A stretch of 64,000 nucleotides of DNA from G025836975 sp048751585 (GCF_048751585.1 NZ_JAZHOB010000002.1:496001-560000); one strand, 5' to 3'. Positions 42,762-52,071 are shown, counted from the stretch's first letter. Notes: generated by a model not told the origin, from the sequence alone. Numbers and translations: made by a program.

Positions 42762-44081
42762 ATGTCCTTAGGATACTTAACGCTCCTCGTTTTCGGAGCG
42801 CTCATCAGCGCCTTGATTGTCGGGCTGCCCATTGCGTTCGCAACAGGCGCAGTAGCGGTGGTAATGGCCGTCTGGCTGTTCGACCTGAATACGCTCAATA
42901 TCGTCGTAAGCCGTGTGTTCACCCTGATGGGGAACAACATTCTGCTGTCCGTGCCGCTGTTCATCCTGATGGCCAACATCCTGGAGAAGGCCGGCATCGC
43001 GGAAGATATTTTCAAGGCGGCATACATATGGTCGGGCAAGCTTCGCGGCGGACTGGCCGTCGCGGTGGTCATTTCCTGCGCGCTAATGGCCGCCATGGTC
43101 GGGGTGATCGGCGCGGAGATCGTGACCATGGGCGTGGTGGCCCTGCCCGCGATGTTGAAGCGGGGCTACGGCAAATCGCTGGCGCTGGGATCCATATGCG
43201 CGGGCGGCGGACTTTCGACACTGATCCCGCCCAGCGTCGTGTTCATCATGTATGCCCTGACGTCGGGCACGTCGATAGGCCAGTTGTACATGGCCGGCGT
43301 CTTTCCAGGCCTGCTGCTGGGCGGCCTGTACATCATCTACATCGTCACCATCAGCTACCTGAAACCGGAAATCGCTCCCAGCGCGCCGCCCGAGGACCTG
43401 GACATTCCATTCCTTGAAAAGCTCGCCTATGCCAAGAATCTGATTCTTCCCGGCATGGTGGCTTTCTCGGTGCTGGGCTCGTTGTACCTGGGCTGGGCGA
43501 CGCCGACGGAGGCCGCCGGCGTGGGCGTGGTGGGTGCCCTGATAGCGGCCCTGGTCAACAGGCGCTTCACCTGGCAGGGCCTGTATGCGGCGGTGGTCGA
43601 CACCACCAAGGTCACATGCATGCTGTACTGGCTGTTCTTCGGGGCCTCGGTGCTGGTGGGCATGTACACCATGGCGGGCGGCACTCAGTACCTGAAGGAA
43701 ATGCTGCTGGGCCTGCCGGGCGGAAGATGGGGCGTCCTGATCACCATGAACCTGATCTGGATCGTGTTGGGCTGCGTCGTGGACTGGATAGGCATTTTGC
43801 TTCTGACGGCTCCGGTGTTCGTGCCTGTGGCTGTCGCGCTGGGCTTCGATCCGATCTGGCTGGGCGTGCTGTTTTGCATGAATATGCAGATCAGCTATAT
43901 ATCGCCGCCTTTCGGTCCCGCCGCCTTCTATCTGAAGGGCGCCGCCCCGGACAACATTTCCATCGGCGATATCTTCCGGTCGGTATGGCCGTTCCTGGGT
44001 TTGCAGTTTGTAGCGCTCGGACTGGTGATGGCATTTCCCGCCATTGCGCTATGGCTTCCGCAAACCATGATTGCGAGGTAA
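42762..44081 (+). CDS. TRAP transporter large membrane subunit (DctM family)
   Basis: A 439-residue, about 12-span permease that couples sodium entry to substrate uptake. SVPLFILMANILEKAGIAED, the GSICAGGGLSTLIPPSVVFI block and MQISYISPPFGPAAFYL are DctM hallmarks. It is separated from DctQ by 34 bases and its end is followed closely by the flavoprotein gene, whose ATG lies 7 bases after the stop. Confidence 0.94.
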   Translation: MSLGYLTLLVFGALISALIVGLPIAFATGAVAVVMAVWLFDLNTLNIVVSRVFTLMGNNILLSVPLFILMANILEKAGIAEDIFKAAYIWSGKLRGGLAVAVVISCALMAAMVGVIGAEIVTMGVVALPAMLKRGYGKSLALGSICAGGGLSTLIPPSVVFIMYALTSGTSIGQLYMAGVFPGLLLGGLYIIYIVTISYLKPEIAPSAPPEDLDIPFLEKLAYAKNLILPGMVAFSVLGSLYLGWATPTEAAGVGVVGALIAALVNRRFTWQGLYAAVVDTTKVTCMLYWLFFGASVLVGMYTMAGGTQYLKEMLLGLPGGRWGVLITMNLIWIVLGCVVDWIGILLLTAPVFVPVAVALGFDPIWLGVLFCMNMQISYISPPFGPAAFYLKGAAPDNISIGDIFRSVWPFLGLQFVALGLVMAFPAIALWLPQTMIAR

Positions 44082-44088
44082 CACCACA

Positions 44089-45456
44089 ATGCAACAGAAT
44101 CGAATATCCACGCACGTCTCCACCCATGACGAGCGCCCGGCGTGGCGTCTTGACACCGATGTCCTGGTGGTGGGTGGCGGTGCGGCGGGCGTGGCCGCCG
44201 CGCATACGGCAGCCCGCCAGGGCCTGAAAGTGCTTGTTCTCGAACGCTACGGTTTCTGCGGCGGCGGAGCCGTGGCGGGCATGTCCGGAACCATTTGCGG
44301 ACTTTACTTGGCGCATGAGGGGCGGGACAAGGCGCCGGAGCGTTTGGTGCATGGCTTTGTCGACCGTTTCATCGCCGCTATGGACGAACGCAACGGCCTG
44401 ACGGGTCCCGTCCGCTACGGCCAGACCTTCACCCGCGTGCATGAACCGCATGCCTGGCGTGAGAGCGCCGAAGGCCTGCTGGCCAGCCAGGGGGTTCAAG
44501 TGCTGTACCACAGCATGGTGACCGACGTCCTTCTGGGCGGCGGCGAGCACATCGCGGGCGTTATCGCCTATACCAAGCAGGGCAAGCTAGAGGTGCGGGC
44601 AAAAGTCACGATCGACGCGAGCGGCGATGCCGATCTTGTTGCGATGGCCGGCCTGGCGACCCGGGTCGGCCTTGACGGACATGTGCAGAATCCAACCATG
44701 ATCTTCCGTCTCTCCGGCGTGGATGTCGAACGCTTCCTGCGGGAGTACGGGGAAGATTCCATCATGCCGGATCGGATCACGCAGCAGATCCTGGCGTTCA
44801 ATGCCAACGGCGATTACAAGCTGCCGCGCGCCAAGGTATTTCTGTTTCCCACGCCCCGGCCCAACGAGCTGATATGCAATTGCACCCGCGTCATAGGCGG
44901 CGATGGCCGTGAGTTGAACCCCCTGATCGCCAGGGACTTCAGCGAAGCCGAGATCGAGGGCCGCAAGCAGGTGCGCGAATACGAGCGCTTCTTCCGCGAT
45001 CATCTGACGGGATGCGAGGGGGCTTATCTGAACGATACGGGAGTACAGGTGGGCACGCGCCAGACCCGGCAGGCGGTGGGTCTTCAGACGCTGACCAACA
45101 ACGATGTGGTGGCGGGCACGAAACGCCGCGACGGGATAGCCCGTTCAGCCTGGCCCATCGAACTGCACAGCGGAGAAAAGCCCCGCCTGTCCTGGCTGTT
45201 CGAGGATTACTACGAAATTCCATATGAATGTTTTGTCCCGTCCAGGGGCGAATCATTGCTGTTTGCCGGACGCTGTCTTTCGGCGGAGCACGAGGCAATG
45301 GCCTCGGCGCGGGTAACGGCCCAGTGTTTCAGCTATGGGCATGCGATAGGGCATGCGGCCGCGTTGGCGATTAATGAAAACCTTGCCGTCAGAGATATCA
45401 AGGGCGAAGACATTCGCTTTGTCCTGAATCGCGACGGCGCCGAATTGGGAGCTTGA
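44089..45456 (+). CDS. FAD-dependent oxidoreductase (FAD_oxidored/HdrA-like fold)
   Basis: A 455-residue flavoprotein. VLVVGGGAAGVAAAHTAARQ near residue 31 binds FAD and is followed by LVLERYGFCGGGAVAGMSG; the C-terminal LFAGRCLSAEHEAMASARV closes the FAD site. This is the FAD-dependent oxidoreductase family (Pfam FAD_oxidored) common in TRAP and Bug-linked operons, with unknown substrates. ATG at 44089 has GAGGT 9 bases upstream; an upstream TTG is inside dctM. It probably oxidises the acid brought in by the TRAP system. Confidence 0.85.
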   Translation: MQQNRISTHVSTHDERPAWRLDTDVLVVGGGAAGVAAAHTAARQGLKVLVLERYGFCGGGAVAGMSGTICGLYLAHEGRDKAPERLVHGFVDRFIAAMDERNGLTGPVRYGQTFTRVHEPHAWRESAEGLLASQGVQVLYHSMVTDVLLGGGEHIAGVIAYTKQGKLEVRAKVTIDASGDADLVAMAGLATRVGLDGHVQNPTMIFRLSGVDVERFLREYGEDSIMPDRITQQILAFNANGDYKLPRAKVFLFPTPRPNELICNCTRVIGGDGRELNPLIARDFSEAEIEGRKQVREYERFFRDHLTGCEGAYLNDTGVQVGTRQTRQAVGLQTLTNNDVVAGTKRRDGIARSAWPIELHSGEKPRLSWLFEDYYEIPYECFVPSRGESLLFAGRCLSAEHEAMASARVTAQCFSYGHAIGHAAALAINENLAVRDIKGEDIRFVLNRDGAELGA

Positions 45457-45460
45457 CACC

Positions 45461-46204
45461 ATGATACAACGCAGTTCAGAGGGAGCGGTCGCCATACTGA
45501 CCATAGACCGCCCCAACCGGCGCAATGCGCTAAGCGAGGAAACCGTTCTATCGCTGAAGCGGCACCTTAGGGACATCGAATCCGACCCGGCTATCCGCGT
45601 CACCATCATCACCGGAAGCGCGCCGGGCTTCTGCGCGGGCAGCGACCTGAAAGAGTTGGCCAACATGGATCTTGACGGCATGTGCGTGCACGAAGCCGAC
45701 ACGGGCCTGTTCTGCCGTTCCATCAGCCAATTGCGAAAACCGGTCATCGCGGCCGTGGAAGGTTTTGCCCTGGGCGGTGGATTCGTCTTCGCCGCGTCTT
45801 GCGACATCATTGTCAGCGGCTCGTCGTGCCGCTGGCATTTGCCGGAAGTCCAGATAGGGTGGATTCCTCCGTGGGGATTGGAAACCCTGGTGGCCAGGCT
45901 GGGACCGGTGGCCGCCCGCCGCCTTGCCTGGGGCGGCGAGGTCTGTGACGGCGCCGAAGCCTATCGCATCGGGCTGGCGGATTATCTGGCGAAAGACGGC
46001 CAGGCATTGAAAACGGCGCTGGAAGTGGCCCAAAGGCTGGCCGGCCTGCCGGATGTGGCGGTAGCGGCGGTCAAGGCGTATTTTGCGCCTCACGCGGGCA
46101 AGGACGGTGAAACCGGCGATGTGATCGCCAATCGCATGTTTGAAGAGAACTGCAAGCACCCCGCGGCTATTGCAACATTAAAGAAATTTGGAGTCCGGGC
46201 ATGA
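45461..46204 (+). CDS. Enoyl-CoA hydratase/isomerase family protein
   Basis: A 247-residue crotonase-fold protein. Oxyanion-hole segments SAPGFCAGSDLKEL and EGFALGGGFVFAASCD are present. As in the paralogue at 9376, the glutamate in PE is kept (LPEVQIGW) while the other hydratase glutamate is replaced (Val in GGGFVFA). It starts 4 bases after the flavoprotein gene and overlaps the CoA-transferase by 4 bases (ATGA), so it acts on a CoA ester of this pathway, maybe not by simple hydration. Confidence 0.9.
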   Translation: MIQRSSEGAVAILTIDRPNRRNALSEETVLSLKRHLRDIESDPAIRVTIITGSAPGFCAGSDLKELANMDLDGMCVHEADTGLFCRSISQLRKPVIAAVEGFALGGGFVFAASCDIIVSGSSCRWHLPEVQIGWIPPWGLETLVARLGPVAARRLAWGGEVCDGAEAYRIGLADYLAKDGQALKTALEVAQRLAGLPDVAVAAVKAYFAPHAGKDGETGDVIANRMFEENCKHPAAIATLKKFGVRA

Positions 46205-47787
46205 GCAAGATATGCTCTTTGAAGGAAGCGGTGTCTGATATTCAGGACGGCCAGACCGTCGCCAGCGTGGGAGTGATAGGCTGGATCACGCCCGATGAGT
46301 TGCTGAAGGGCTTGGGGGATCGGTTCGAGCAAGGAGATGGGCCCAGGGACTTGACCTTTTATTTCCCTTGCGGCACGGGCGATGCCATGGATATCGGCGG
46401 CATGGACCATGTGGCAAAGAAAGGCCTCATGAAAAGAATCGTCTCTGGTTCTTATATCAATCCCGTGCATCCGCGCACCGGTGAGCGCCCCAAACTGATG
46501 CAATTGATCAAGCAGGATGCCATCGAGGCTTATAGCTGGCCGATAGGCGCATCGATGCAGTGGCTGCGCGAGGTCGCACGGAAAAGCCCGGGCTATCTGA
46601 CCAAGATAGGGATAGGCAGCTATATCGATCCCGAGCAGGACGGCGGCAAGCTGACCACGCTGGCTACGGAAGATCTGGTTGAAAAGCTCTCGTTCAAGGG
46701 CGAAGAGTATTTGTTCTATCGCAGCTGGCCGATACATCATTGCTTCATCCGGGCCAGCTCGGCGGACGAGTTCGGCAACCTGTCTTTCGAGGATGAGGGG
46801 TTGATGTCGTCCGCGCTGGCGCTTGCGCTGGCCACCAAGGCTTGCGGCGGCACGGTTGTGGCACAGGTCACCCGGCAGGTGGACAGGTATTCGCGCCCGG
46901 CCGGCATGGTCCGCATACCGGGCGATTTCGTCGATAAGGTCGTTATCGTGCCGGATCAGGTCATGGTGACGGATACGCCGCATGATGCGCGTTATCTTTC
47001 GCCAGCCAATCTGCAGCTGGATTCGCTGCCGAAAATCCCATTTGGCGCCGACAAGATCATTGGCCGGCGCGCCTATATGGAAGTGCCCAAGCATACATTG
47101 ACCATCCTGGGGTTCGGGGCGTCATCCGACATGCCGCTGGTCATGGTTGAAGACGGTGCGCTGAATGAAGGCAATATGCACGAATACCGTTTCACGACCG
47201 AGCATGGATCGTACGGGGGCGTGGTCATGACGGGCTGGCAGTTCTCGACCAATATGTGGCCCGAGGCGCTGGTCGACGGTGTAACGCAATTCGATGCGAT
47301 CGACGGCGGCTTGTGCGAATGCACGGCGCTTGCGTTTGCCGAATTCGATGCGGGCGGCCATGTGAACGTAAGCAAGTTCGGCGCTGCCAATCCCGGAGCC
47401 GGCGGGTTCATCGATATCGCGCATAACGCGTCCAAGCTCATCTTTACCGGCACGTTTACGGCCGGCGGCCTAAGCGTTTCATCAAACGATGGCGTCTTGC
47501 GCATTGACAAGGAAGGCAAGAGCAAGAAGTTCGTCGCGCAGGTCGGCCACATTACATATCCCGTGTGCACCGGTGTGGCGAAGCGAAACCAGGAAGCCTT
47601 GGTCATTACGGAGCGGGCGGTTTTCGCGGTCGGGAAAGACGGCCTTGAGCTGATTGAAATCGCTCCCGGGGTCGATCTTCAGAGCGACATTCTGGACCAG
47701 ATGGGCTTCGTTCCGAAAATCAGCCCCGCGCTCAAGACGATGGATGCCTGGATATTCCGGGATGAGTGTCCGGTGCCGGCTTTGTAG
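46201..47787 (+). CDS. Acyl-CoA:carboxylate CoA-transferase family I (YdiF/Pct-like)
   Basis: A 528-residue fused two-domain CoA-transferase. The catalytic glutamate is Glu334 in FTTEHGSYGG, which forms the glutamyl-CoA intermediate; FGNLSFEDEG and FGAANPGAGGFIDI are further family blocks. Fused alpha-beta enzymes of this length use short organic acids and acetyl-CoA or other donors. It overlaps the enoyl-CoA hydratase-like gene by 4 bases and ends the TRAP operon. It would activate the imported acid without ATP, making the operon a complete uptake-activation unit. Confidence 0.88.
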   Translation: MSKICSLKEAVSDIQDGQTVASVGVIGWITPDELLKGLGDRFEQGDGPRDLTFYFPCGTGDAMDIGGMDHVAKKGLMKRIVSGSYINPVHPRTGERPKLMQLIKQDAIEAYSWPIGASMQWLREVARKSPGYLTKIGIGSYIDPEQDGGKLTTLATEDLVEKLSFKGEEYLFYRSWPIHHCFIRASSADEFGNLSFEDEGLMSSALALALATKACGGTVVAQVTRQVDRYSRPAGMVRIPGDFVDKVVIVPDQVMVTDTPHDARYLSPANLQLDSLPKIPFGADKIIGRRAYMEVPKHTLTILGFGASSDMPLVMVEDGALNEGNMHEYRFTTEHGSYGGVVMTGWQFSTNMWPEALVDGVTQFDAIDGGLCECTALAFAEFDAGGHVNVSKFGAANPGAGGFIDIAHNASKLIFTGTFTAGGLSVSSNDGVLRIDKEGKSKKFVAQVGHITYPVCTGVAKRNQEALVITERAVFAVGKDGLELIEIAPGVDLQSDILDQMGFVPKISPALKTMDAWIFRDECPVPAL

Positions 47788-47794
47788 CGATGGA

Positions 47795-48808
47795 CTAGGC
47801 GGTGCCGCGCGCGATCAGGGTCGGCATGAAGCAGGCATCGGAGGCGGATTCATGGGTAGCCGCGTCAGCCTCCCTTTCCTGCCGGATCTGCGTTAGCAGC
47901 AAAGATACGGCGGCCGACGCCATATCGTGAACCGGCAGGCTTATGCAACTGATCCCAGGCCCCCACAGCTGGAACCAATCGGGATCGTGGTAGGCGATCA
48001 ATGCCAATTGCCCGGGCACGCCTATTCCGCATTCCCGGATTGCCAGCAGCCCGCCCAGTGTCAGTTCCGGGCTGGCCAGGATTACCGCTGTCGGGGGGGC
48101 GTCGCGCGACATCAGGGACAGCATCGACTCGCGCCCGAAATCGGACTTGGGCGGGCCTTGAAACAGCAGCGACGGATCGGCTGTCAGCGAGGCGTCGCGG
48201 ATCGCCTGCCTATAGCCAAGGGCGCGATCCCGGCCTGTGCTCAGGCTGTTGGAGCTTCCTATGAAGCCGATGCGCGTATGCGATTTCCCGGCAAGATGAT
48301 GCACAGCCGCCGCGATGCCGGCGCGTTCGTCCAGCGAGACGACGGGCGCCGGCAGGGCGGGATGCCGGCGCAGCAGTTGCACGGCGGGAATCGCGCTTAG
48401 AAGCGCAACGGCTTCTTTCCGCAGACCGGCGGTCGGAGCGATGATGACGCCCGCCACCCGGGCTTCGCGCAGGCTTCTTATGTGCTCAAGCTCTACCGAA
48501 GGCCGGTCTTCGGAGCTTGCAAGGACCAGTTTGAATCCGTGATGCAGGAACGCCGGTGCGAGCGTTGCCATGGTTTTGCTGTAGAAGTCATTTTGCACAT
48601 CCGGGAATATCACGCCGATCAGCTCGCTGTGCGTCCGGCGCAGCATGCGTGCGCCGGAATGCGGAATATAGCCCAGCTTGCGTGCCGTTTCCTTCACCAG
48701 CTCCCGCGTTTCCTTTCGAATGGCGGGATGGTCGCGCAATGCCCGCGATACGGTAGGGTGGGAAATGCCCAGATGGACGGCAATATCCTTGATCGTGATG
48801 TTTTTCAT
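47795..48808 (-). CDS. LacI-family transcriptional regulator
   Basis: A 337-residue repressor. The HTH ITIKDIAVHLGISHPTVSRA with the hinge helix GARMLRR is at residues 4-60; the ligand domain starts ELIGVIFPDVQNDFYSKT. LacI proteins usually bind sugars or sugar acids. It lies downstream of the kinase gene with a 28-base gap on the minus strand, and converges with the CoA-transferase gene (7 bases). It may control the enolase-like/kinase unit, the TRAP operon, or both. Confidence 0.93.
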   Translation of the reverse strand: MKNITIKDIAVHLGISHPTVSRALRDHPAIRKETRELVKETARKLGYIPHSGARMLRRTHSELIGVIFPDVQNDFYSKTMATLAPAFLHHGFKLVLASSEDRPSVELEHIRSLREARVAGVIIAPTAGLRKEAVALLSAIPAVQLLRRHPALPAPVVSLDERAGIAAAVHHLAGKSHTRIGFIGSSNSLSTGRDRALGYRQAIRDASLTADPSLLFQGPPKSDFGRESMLSLMSRDAPPTAVILASPELTLGGLLAIRECGIGVPGQLALIAYHDPDWFQLWGPGISCISLPVHDMASAAVSLLLTQIRQEREADAATHESASDACFMPTLIARGTA

Positions 48809-48836
48809 GTATCGGCATGAAGCCTTGGGTGTGATT

Positions 48837-49874
48837 TCACAGGTGGGGCCCGGCGGCGCGCGCCAGGGTCCCGGCCCATGCCGCGGCGACTTCGCTTAAC
48901 CGGCTTGCGGGCTTGATGATCAGCGGACGCGCTGTTTTGCGGACCAGTTCCTTGTCTTCTTCCCGGGTAAGGTATTCCACTGGCGACTTTCCGTCGATGC
49001 GTGCCAGGAACAGGGCGGGCAGCAGTTGTGCCGCCCTTTGCTCCAATTGGCCTGAATCTTCCCAGTCTACATGGGCGAAGTAGGCCTGGGTAAATGCGTC
49101 GAAGCACTGGAGGAAGTCAGAGGCGTGGGAGCGTTGAGGCAGGCACTTCAGCAGGAAATGATTCAGGCAGAAGGCGATATCGAATGCCGGATCGCCGAAC
49201 CAGGCGCATTCCGCATCAAGGAATACGGGTGAGGCAGGCCCAATAAGAATGTTCTTTGGGCTGACGTCTCCGTGCACCAGCGCCTTGTGCGTGTGCAAGG
49301 TCCTTTCAGCGATGCGTTGCAGTTCGCAAGCCAGGTCGGGGTGTGCATCCGCGGTGGCGATCAGGTAGGGCTCAAGGCGTATCGAATAGAAAATGTCATC
49401 GGTCTTGAATTTTTCGGGAAGGGACGCGTTGCGGGCCGACGCCGCGTGCAGCAGGCCCAGAAGACCGGCCACCTGCCGCGCTACTCCGGCATCCGCCATT
49501 CCGGCCAGAAGCCGGGCCTTCCATACCGGATGGCTTGCGTCGTCCAGGAACTCCATGGCGAAGGCCCCAAGCTTTGCGTCATGCGCCAGCGGCTGGGGCA
49601 CGGCCTTGGGCGCGTGCTCGAAGGCAAAATTGATCCAGGCCCATTCATAGGCGTTCCGGGACGTCGGCGCGCGCCAGTCGCGGGCAACCTTCAGCTTTGG
49701 CAAAGCGCATTTAACGCACAGCGACCTGTCGTCGATGTCGACGCGCCAGATATCGGATGAAACGCCTCCGGTCAACGGCGTCCATTGCATTTCGGCGTTA
49801 TGTGAGGCCAGGCCGTGCGCATGCAGGAACTCTGGAAGGCGAGGGTCGGGCTGCGGCTGCATCGATGGCGTCAT
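48837..49874 (-). CDS. Phosphotransferase of the APH/choline kinase family
   Basis: A 345-residue small-molecule kinase with protein-kinase-like fold. The glycine-rich TPLTGGVSSDIWRVD and lysine in LCVKCAL bind ATP; the catalytic loop ALVHGDVSPKNILIG (Brenner motif HxDxxxxN) and metal motif VFLDAECAWFGDPAFD are complete. It would phosphorylate a hydroxyl group of a small metabolite. ATG at 49874 overlaps the stop of the enolase-like gene (4 bases), so the two proteins are made together. Antibiotic resistance is unlikely in this context. Confidence 0.88.
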   Translation of the reverse strand: MTPSMQPQPDPRLPEFLHAHGLASHNAEMQWTPLTGGVSSDIWRVDIDDRSLCVKCALPKLKVARDWRAPTSRNAYEWAWINFAFEHAPKAVPQPLAHDAKLGAFAMEFLDDASHPVWKARLLAGMADAGVARQVAGLLGLLHAASARNASLPEKFKTDDIFYSIRLEPYLIATADAHPDLACELQRIAERTLHTHKALVHGDVSPKNILIGPASPVFLDAECAWFGDPAFDIAFCLNHFLLKCLPQRSHASDFLQCFDAFTQAYFAHVDWEDSGQLEQRAAQLLPALFLARIDGKSPVEYLTREEDKELVRKTARPLIIKPASRLSEVAAAWAGTLARAAGPHL

Positions 49875-51163
49875 TTTGAAATCCGAAGAGCCCGCGCCCC
49901 GGCATAGGGTGCGCCGCTGGCCGCCTCGATGCGCAGCAATTGGTTGTACTTGCACACCGTGCTGGACGTCCGCAGCGAGCCTATCTTGATCTGGCCGGCT
50001 GCCGTGCCCACGGCCAAGTCCGCGATAAAAGCATCTTCGGTTTCTCCTGACCGTGCCGAGATGACGGTCGAGTAGCTGCTGGCCTTGGCAAGAGCGATGA
50101 CATCCAGCGTGCCGGACAGGGTGCCGTTCTGGTTAACTTTGACCAGCACACCGTTGGCGGCCTTGTCGCCTATGCCTTTATGAAGCCTCGTTTGGTTGGT
50201 CGTGAACAGGTCGTCTCCCACGAGCTGGATGCGCGCACCCAGCTGTTCGGTTAGCTCGGCCCATCCCTTCCAGTCTTCCTCATCCAGGCCGTCTTCGATC
50301 GAAACGACGGGATAGCCGTCCACCCATGTGCGCATCATCGCAATCATTTCACTGGATGAAAGAGTCTTGCCTTCGCGCGCCAAACGGTAATTGCCGTCCG
50401 CGTCCTTCAGGGACGTGGCTGCGACATCGATGGCTATCAGCACGTCTTCCCCCGGCTTGAGTCCGGCCGCTTCGATGGACTGGCACATGAGCTGCAATGC
50501 GTCGATGCCGCTGCGGCACCCGGGGCTCAGGCCGCCTTCGTCCGCCAGCAAAGTGGGCAAGCCGCGCGCCTGGCATACCTGAGCGGCGGCGCTGCGGACC
50601 AGGGAGATGGTGTGGATGGCTTCTTCGATGGAACTCGCGCGCGCGGGAATCGCCAGGAAGTCCTGCACATCCATGCCCCTGCCGGCGTGAAGCCCCCCGC
50701 TTAGAATGTTGACCATGGGCAAGGGCATTTGCAGTTGCGGATTTCCGGCCAGTTCGGCGATATACGCGGCCAATGAAAGCGTGCGGGCCGAGGCTGCGGC
50801 GCGGCAGGCCGCAATCGACACGCCGAGTATGCCGTTGGCGCCCAGCCGCTTCAGTTGCTCCGTCCCATCGAGCTCGCGTAAGCGATCGTCCAGCCCGCGT
50901 TGATCCAGCGCATCGAAGCCGGCAACGCCCTTGGCAATCTCGGTATTGACATGAGTCGCCGCCTTCAGCACACCCAGCCCCCAATAACGCAGGGGGTCGC
51001 CATCCCTGAGTTCGTGGGCTTCATGCGAGCCCGTCGATGCGCCCGATGGGACGGCCGCCCGGCCATGGGAGCCGTCGCTCAGCATCACATCCACTTCGAT
51101 GGTGGGGCGGCCCCGTGAGTCCAGTATCTGACGGGCTTCTATCGTTTTAATGGCTGTGCGCAT
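49871..51163 (-). CDS. Enolase paralogue with altered active site
   Basis: A 430-residue enolase-family protein. By comparison with yeast enolase it keeps the mobile loop SGASTG, His159 (GGLHAG), the proton donor Glu in LADEGG, metal ligands in IAIDVA, SIEDGLDE and VGDD, the catalytic Lys in KVNQNGTL, Arg in RSGETED and the last Lys in QIKIG. Two changes stand out: Glu168 is Asp168 (VQDF) and His373 is Ala370 (VISARSG). Housekeeping enolase keeps both, so this is probably a related lyase for another phosphorylated acid. ATG at 51163. It forms an operon with the kinase and LacI genes. Confidence 0.88.
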   Translation of the reverse strand: MRTAIKTIEARQILDSRGRPTIEVDVMLSDGSHGRAAVPSGASTGSHEAHELRDGDPLRYWGLGVLKAATHVNTEIAKGVAGFDALDQRGLDDRLRELDGTEQLKRLGANGILGVSIAACRAAASARTLSLAAYIAELAGNPQLQMPLPMVNILSGGLHAGRGMDVQDFLAIPARASSIEEAIHTISLVRSAAAQVCQARGLPTLLADEGGLSPGCRSGIDALQLMCQSIEAAGLKPGEDVLIAIDVAATSLKDADGNYRLAREGKTLSSSEMIAMMRTWVDGYPVVSIEDGLDEEDWKGWAELTEQLGARIQLVGDDLFTTNQTRLHKGIGDKAANGVLVKVNQNGTLSGTLDVIALAKASSYSTVISARSGETEDAFIADLAVGTAAGQIKIGSLRTSSTVCKYNQLLRIEAASGAPYAGARALRISK

Positions 51164-51233
51164 CGTGCGTCTATCCTTCATGTGTTGCCGCGGTGGCTGA
51201 ACGAGATAATGCTCATCCGATTACAGCATGAAA

Positions 51234-51247
51234 TGTACACGTGTGCA
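51234..51247. promoter_or_regulatory. Candidate operator between the enolase-like and GntR genes
   Basis: TGTACAC-GTGTGCA is a 14-base palindrome with one mismatched pair and a central CG, in the 191-base divergent region. A central CG fits LacI-type sites; the GTAC/GTGC arms could also suit a GntR-family protein. A second small palindrome, AGATATCT, lies at 51300-51307. Confidence 0.5.
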
Positions 51248-51354
51248 ATATGGGTGCCCGCTTGTGTCCGACGCCGATAAAAGGATGGGCGCGACCAAGA
51301 GATATCTTATGCGTGGTTCAATCTGTGCCAGCCGGTAAAATGTTAAGATTCCTT

Positions 51355-52071
51355 ATGTCCCCCTTTATGACCATGTCCAGCGCCGACAGTCGCGATTTTT
51401 ATCAAATGGCTAAAGATAAAGAAGCAAAAAAAGAATCTTTGGTAGATATCGCGCATCGAGAGCTCGAGAGGCGGTTTGTCACGCTTGAACTGGCCCCGGG
51501 ATCCATCTGGAAGGAAAGCGAACTGGCCGAGCTTGTGGGCATAGGGCGTACGCCGGTGCGCGAGGCTTTGCAGCGCATGGCTTCGGATCAACTGGTGACG
51601 GTGCTCAAGCGGGCGGGCGTCATGATTTCAACCACATCCATACAGGATCAACTGTGCGTGGTGGAAACCCGCCGCGCGCTCGAGGAAATCGTGTCGATAC
51701 GGGCGGCCAAGGGCGCGCTTGAAGGCGAGAGGCAGTATTTGCGGGATATGGCGGAAGCCATCGAGACGGCGGGGCATCAGGGAGACGTATTCGGCTACCT
51801 GCAATTTCACTTCGAAATCAAGCGGGTGGTGGCCCAGTTTGCCCGTAATCCCTATGCGGCGCGCGCGCTAAGGCCCTTGCATACATTCTCGCAGCGCTTT
51901 TACTTCATCCATCACCGGCGTTTCAACAACCTGGATGAAGTAGGCAGCGCGCATGCCGATCTATCGCGCGCGATCGCCTCGGGAAATACCGCGCTGACAA
52001 AAAAATGCAGCACCCGGGTAAGCGATATTGCGGAGGCCTTTACGCGCAACCTTTTGCTGGAAGCCATCTAA
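51355..52071 (+). CDS. GntR-family transcriptional regulator (FCD domain)
   Basis: A 238-residue FadR-like GntR regulator. HTH residues run LELAPGSIWKESELAELVGI and GRTPVREALQRMASD; the helical FCD effector domain follows (VVETRRALEEIVSIRAA at about 100-116), with RFYFIHHRR towards the end holding metal-ligand histidines. The start is uncertain: ATG codons occur at 51355, 51367, 51373 and 51406, none with a clear ribosome site. It is divergent from the enolase-like gene. FCD regulators usually respond to organic acids. Confidence 0.88.
   Translation: MSPFMTMSSADSRDFYQMAKDKEAKKESLVDIAHRELERRFVTLELAPGSIWKESELAELVGIGRTPVREALQRMASDQLVTVLKRAGVMISTTSIQDQLCVVETRRALEEIVSIRAAKGALEGERQYLRDMAEAIETAGHQGDVFGYLQFHFEIKRVVAQFARNPYAARALRPLHTFSQRFYFIHHRRFNNLDEVGSAHADLSRAIASGNTALTKKCSTRVSDIAEAFTRNLLLEAI

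Noticed and set aside
48837..49874. Aminoglycoside resistance gene
   Set aside because: The fold is shared, but the overlap with an enolase paralogue and catabolic context point to metabolism.
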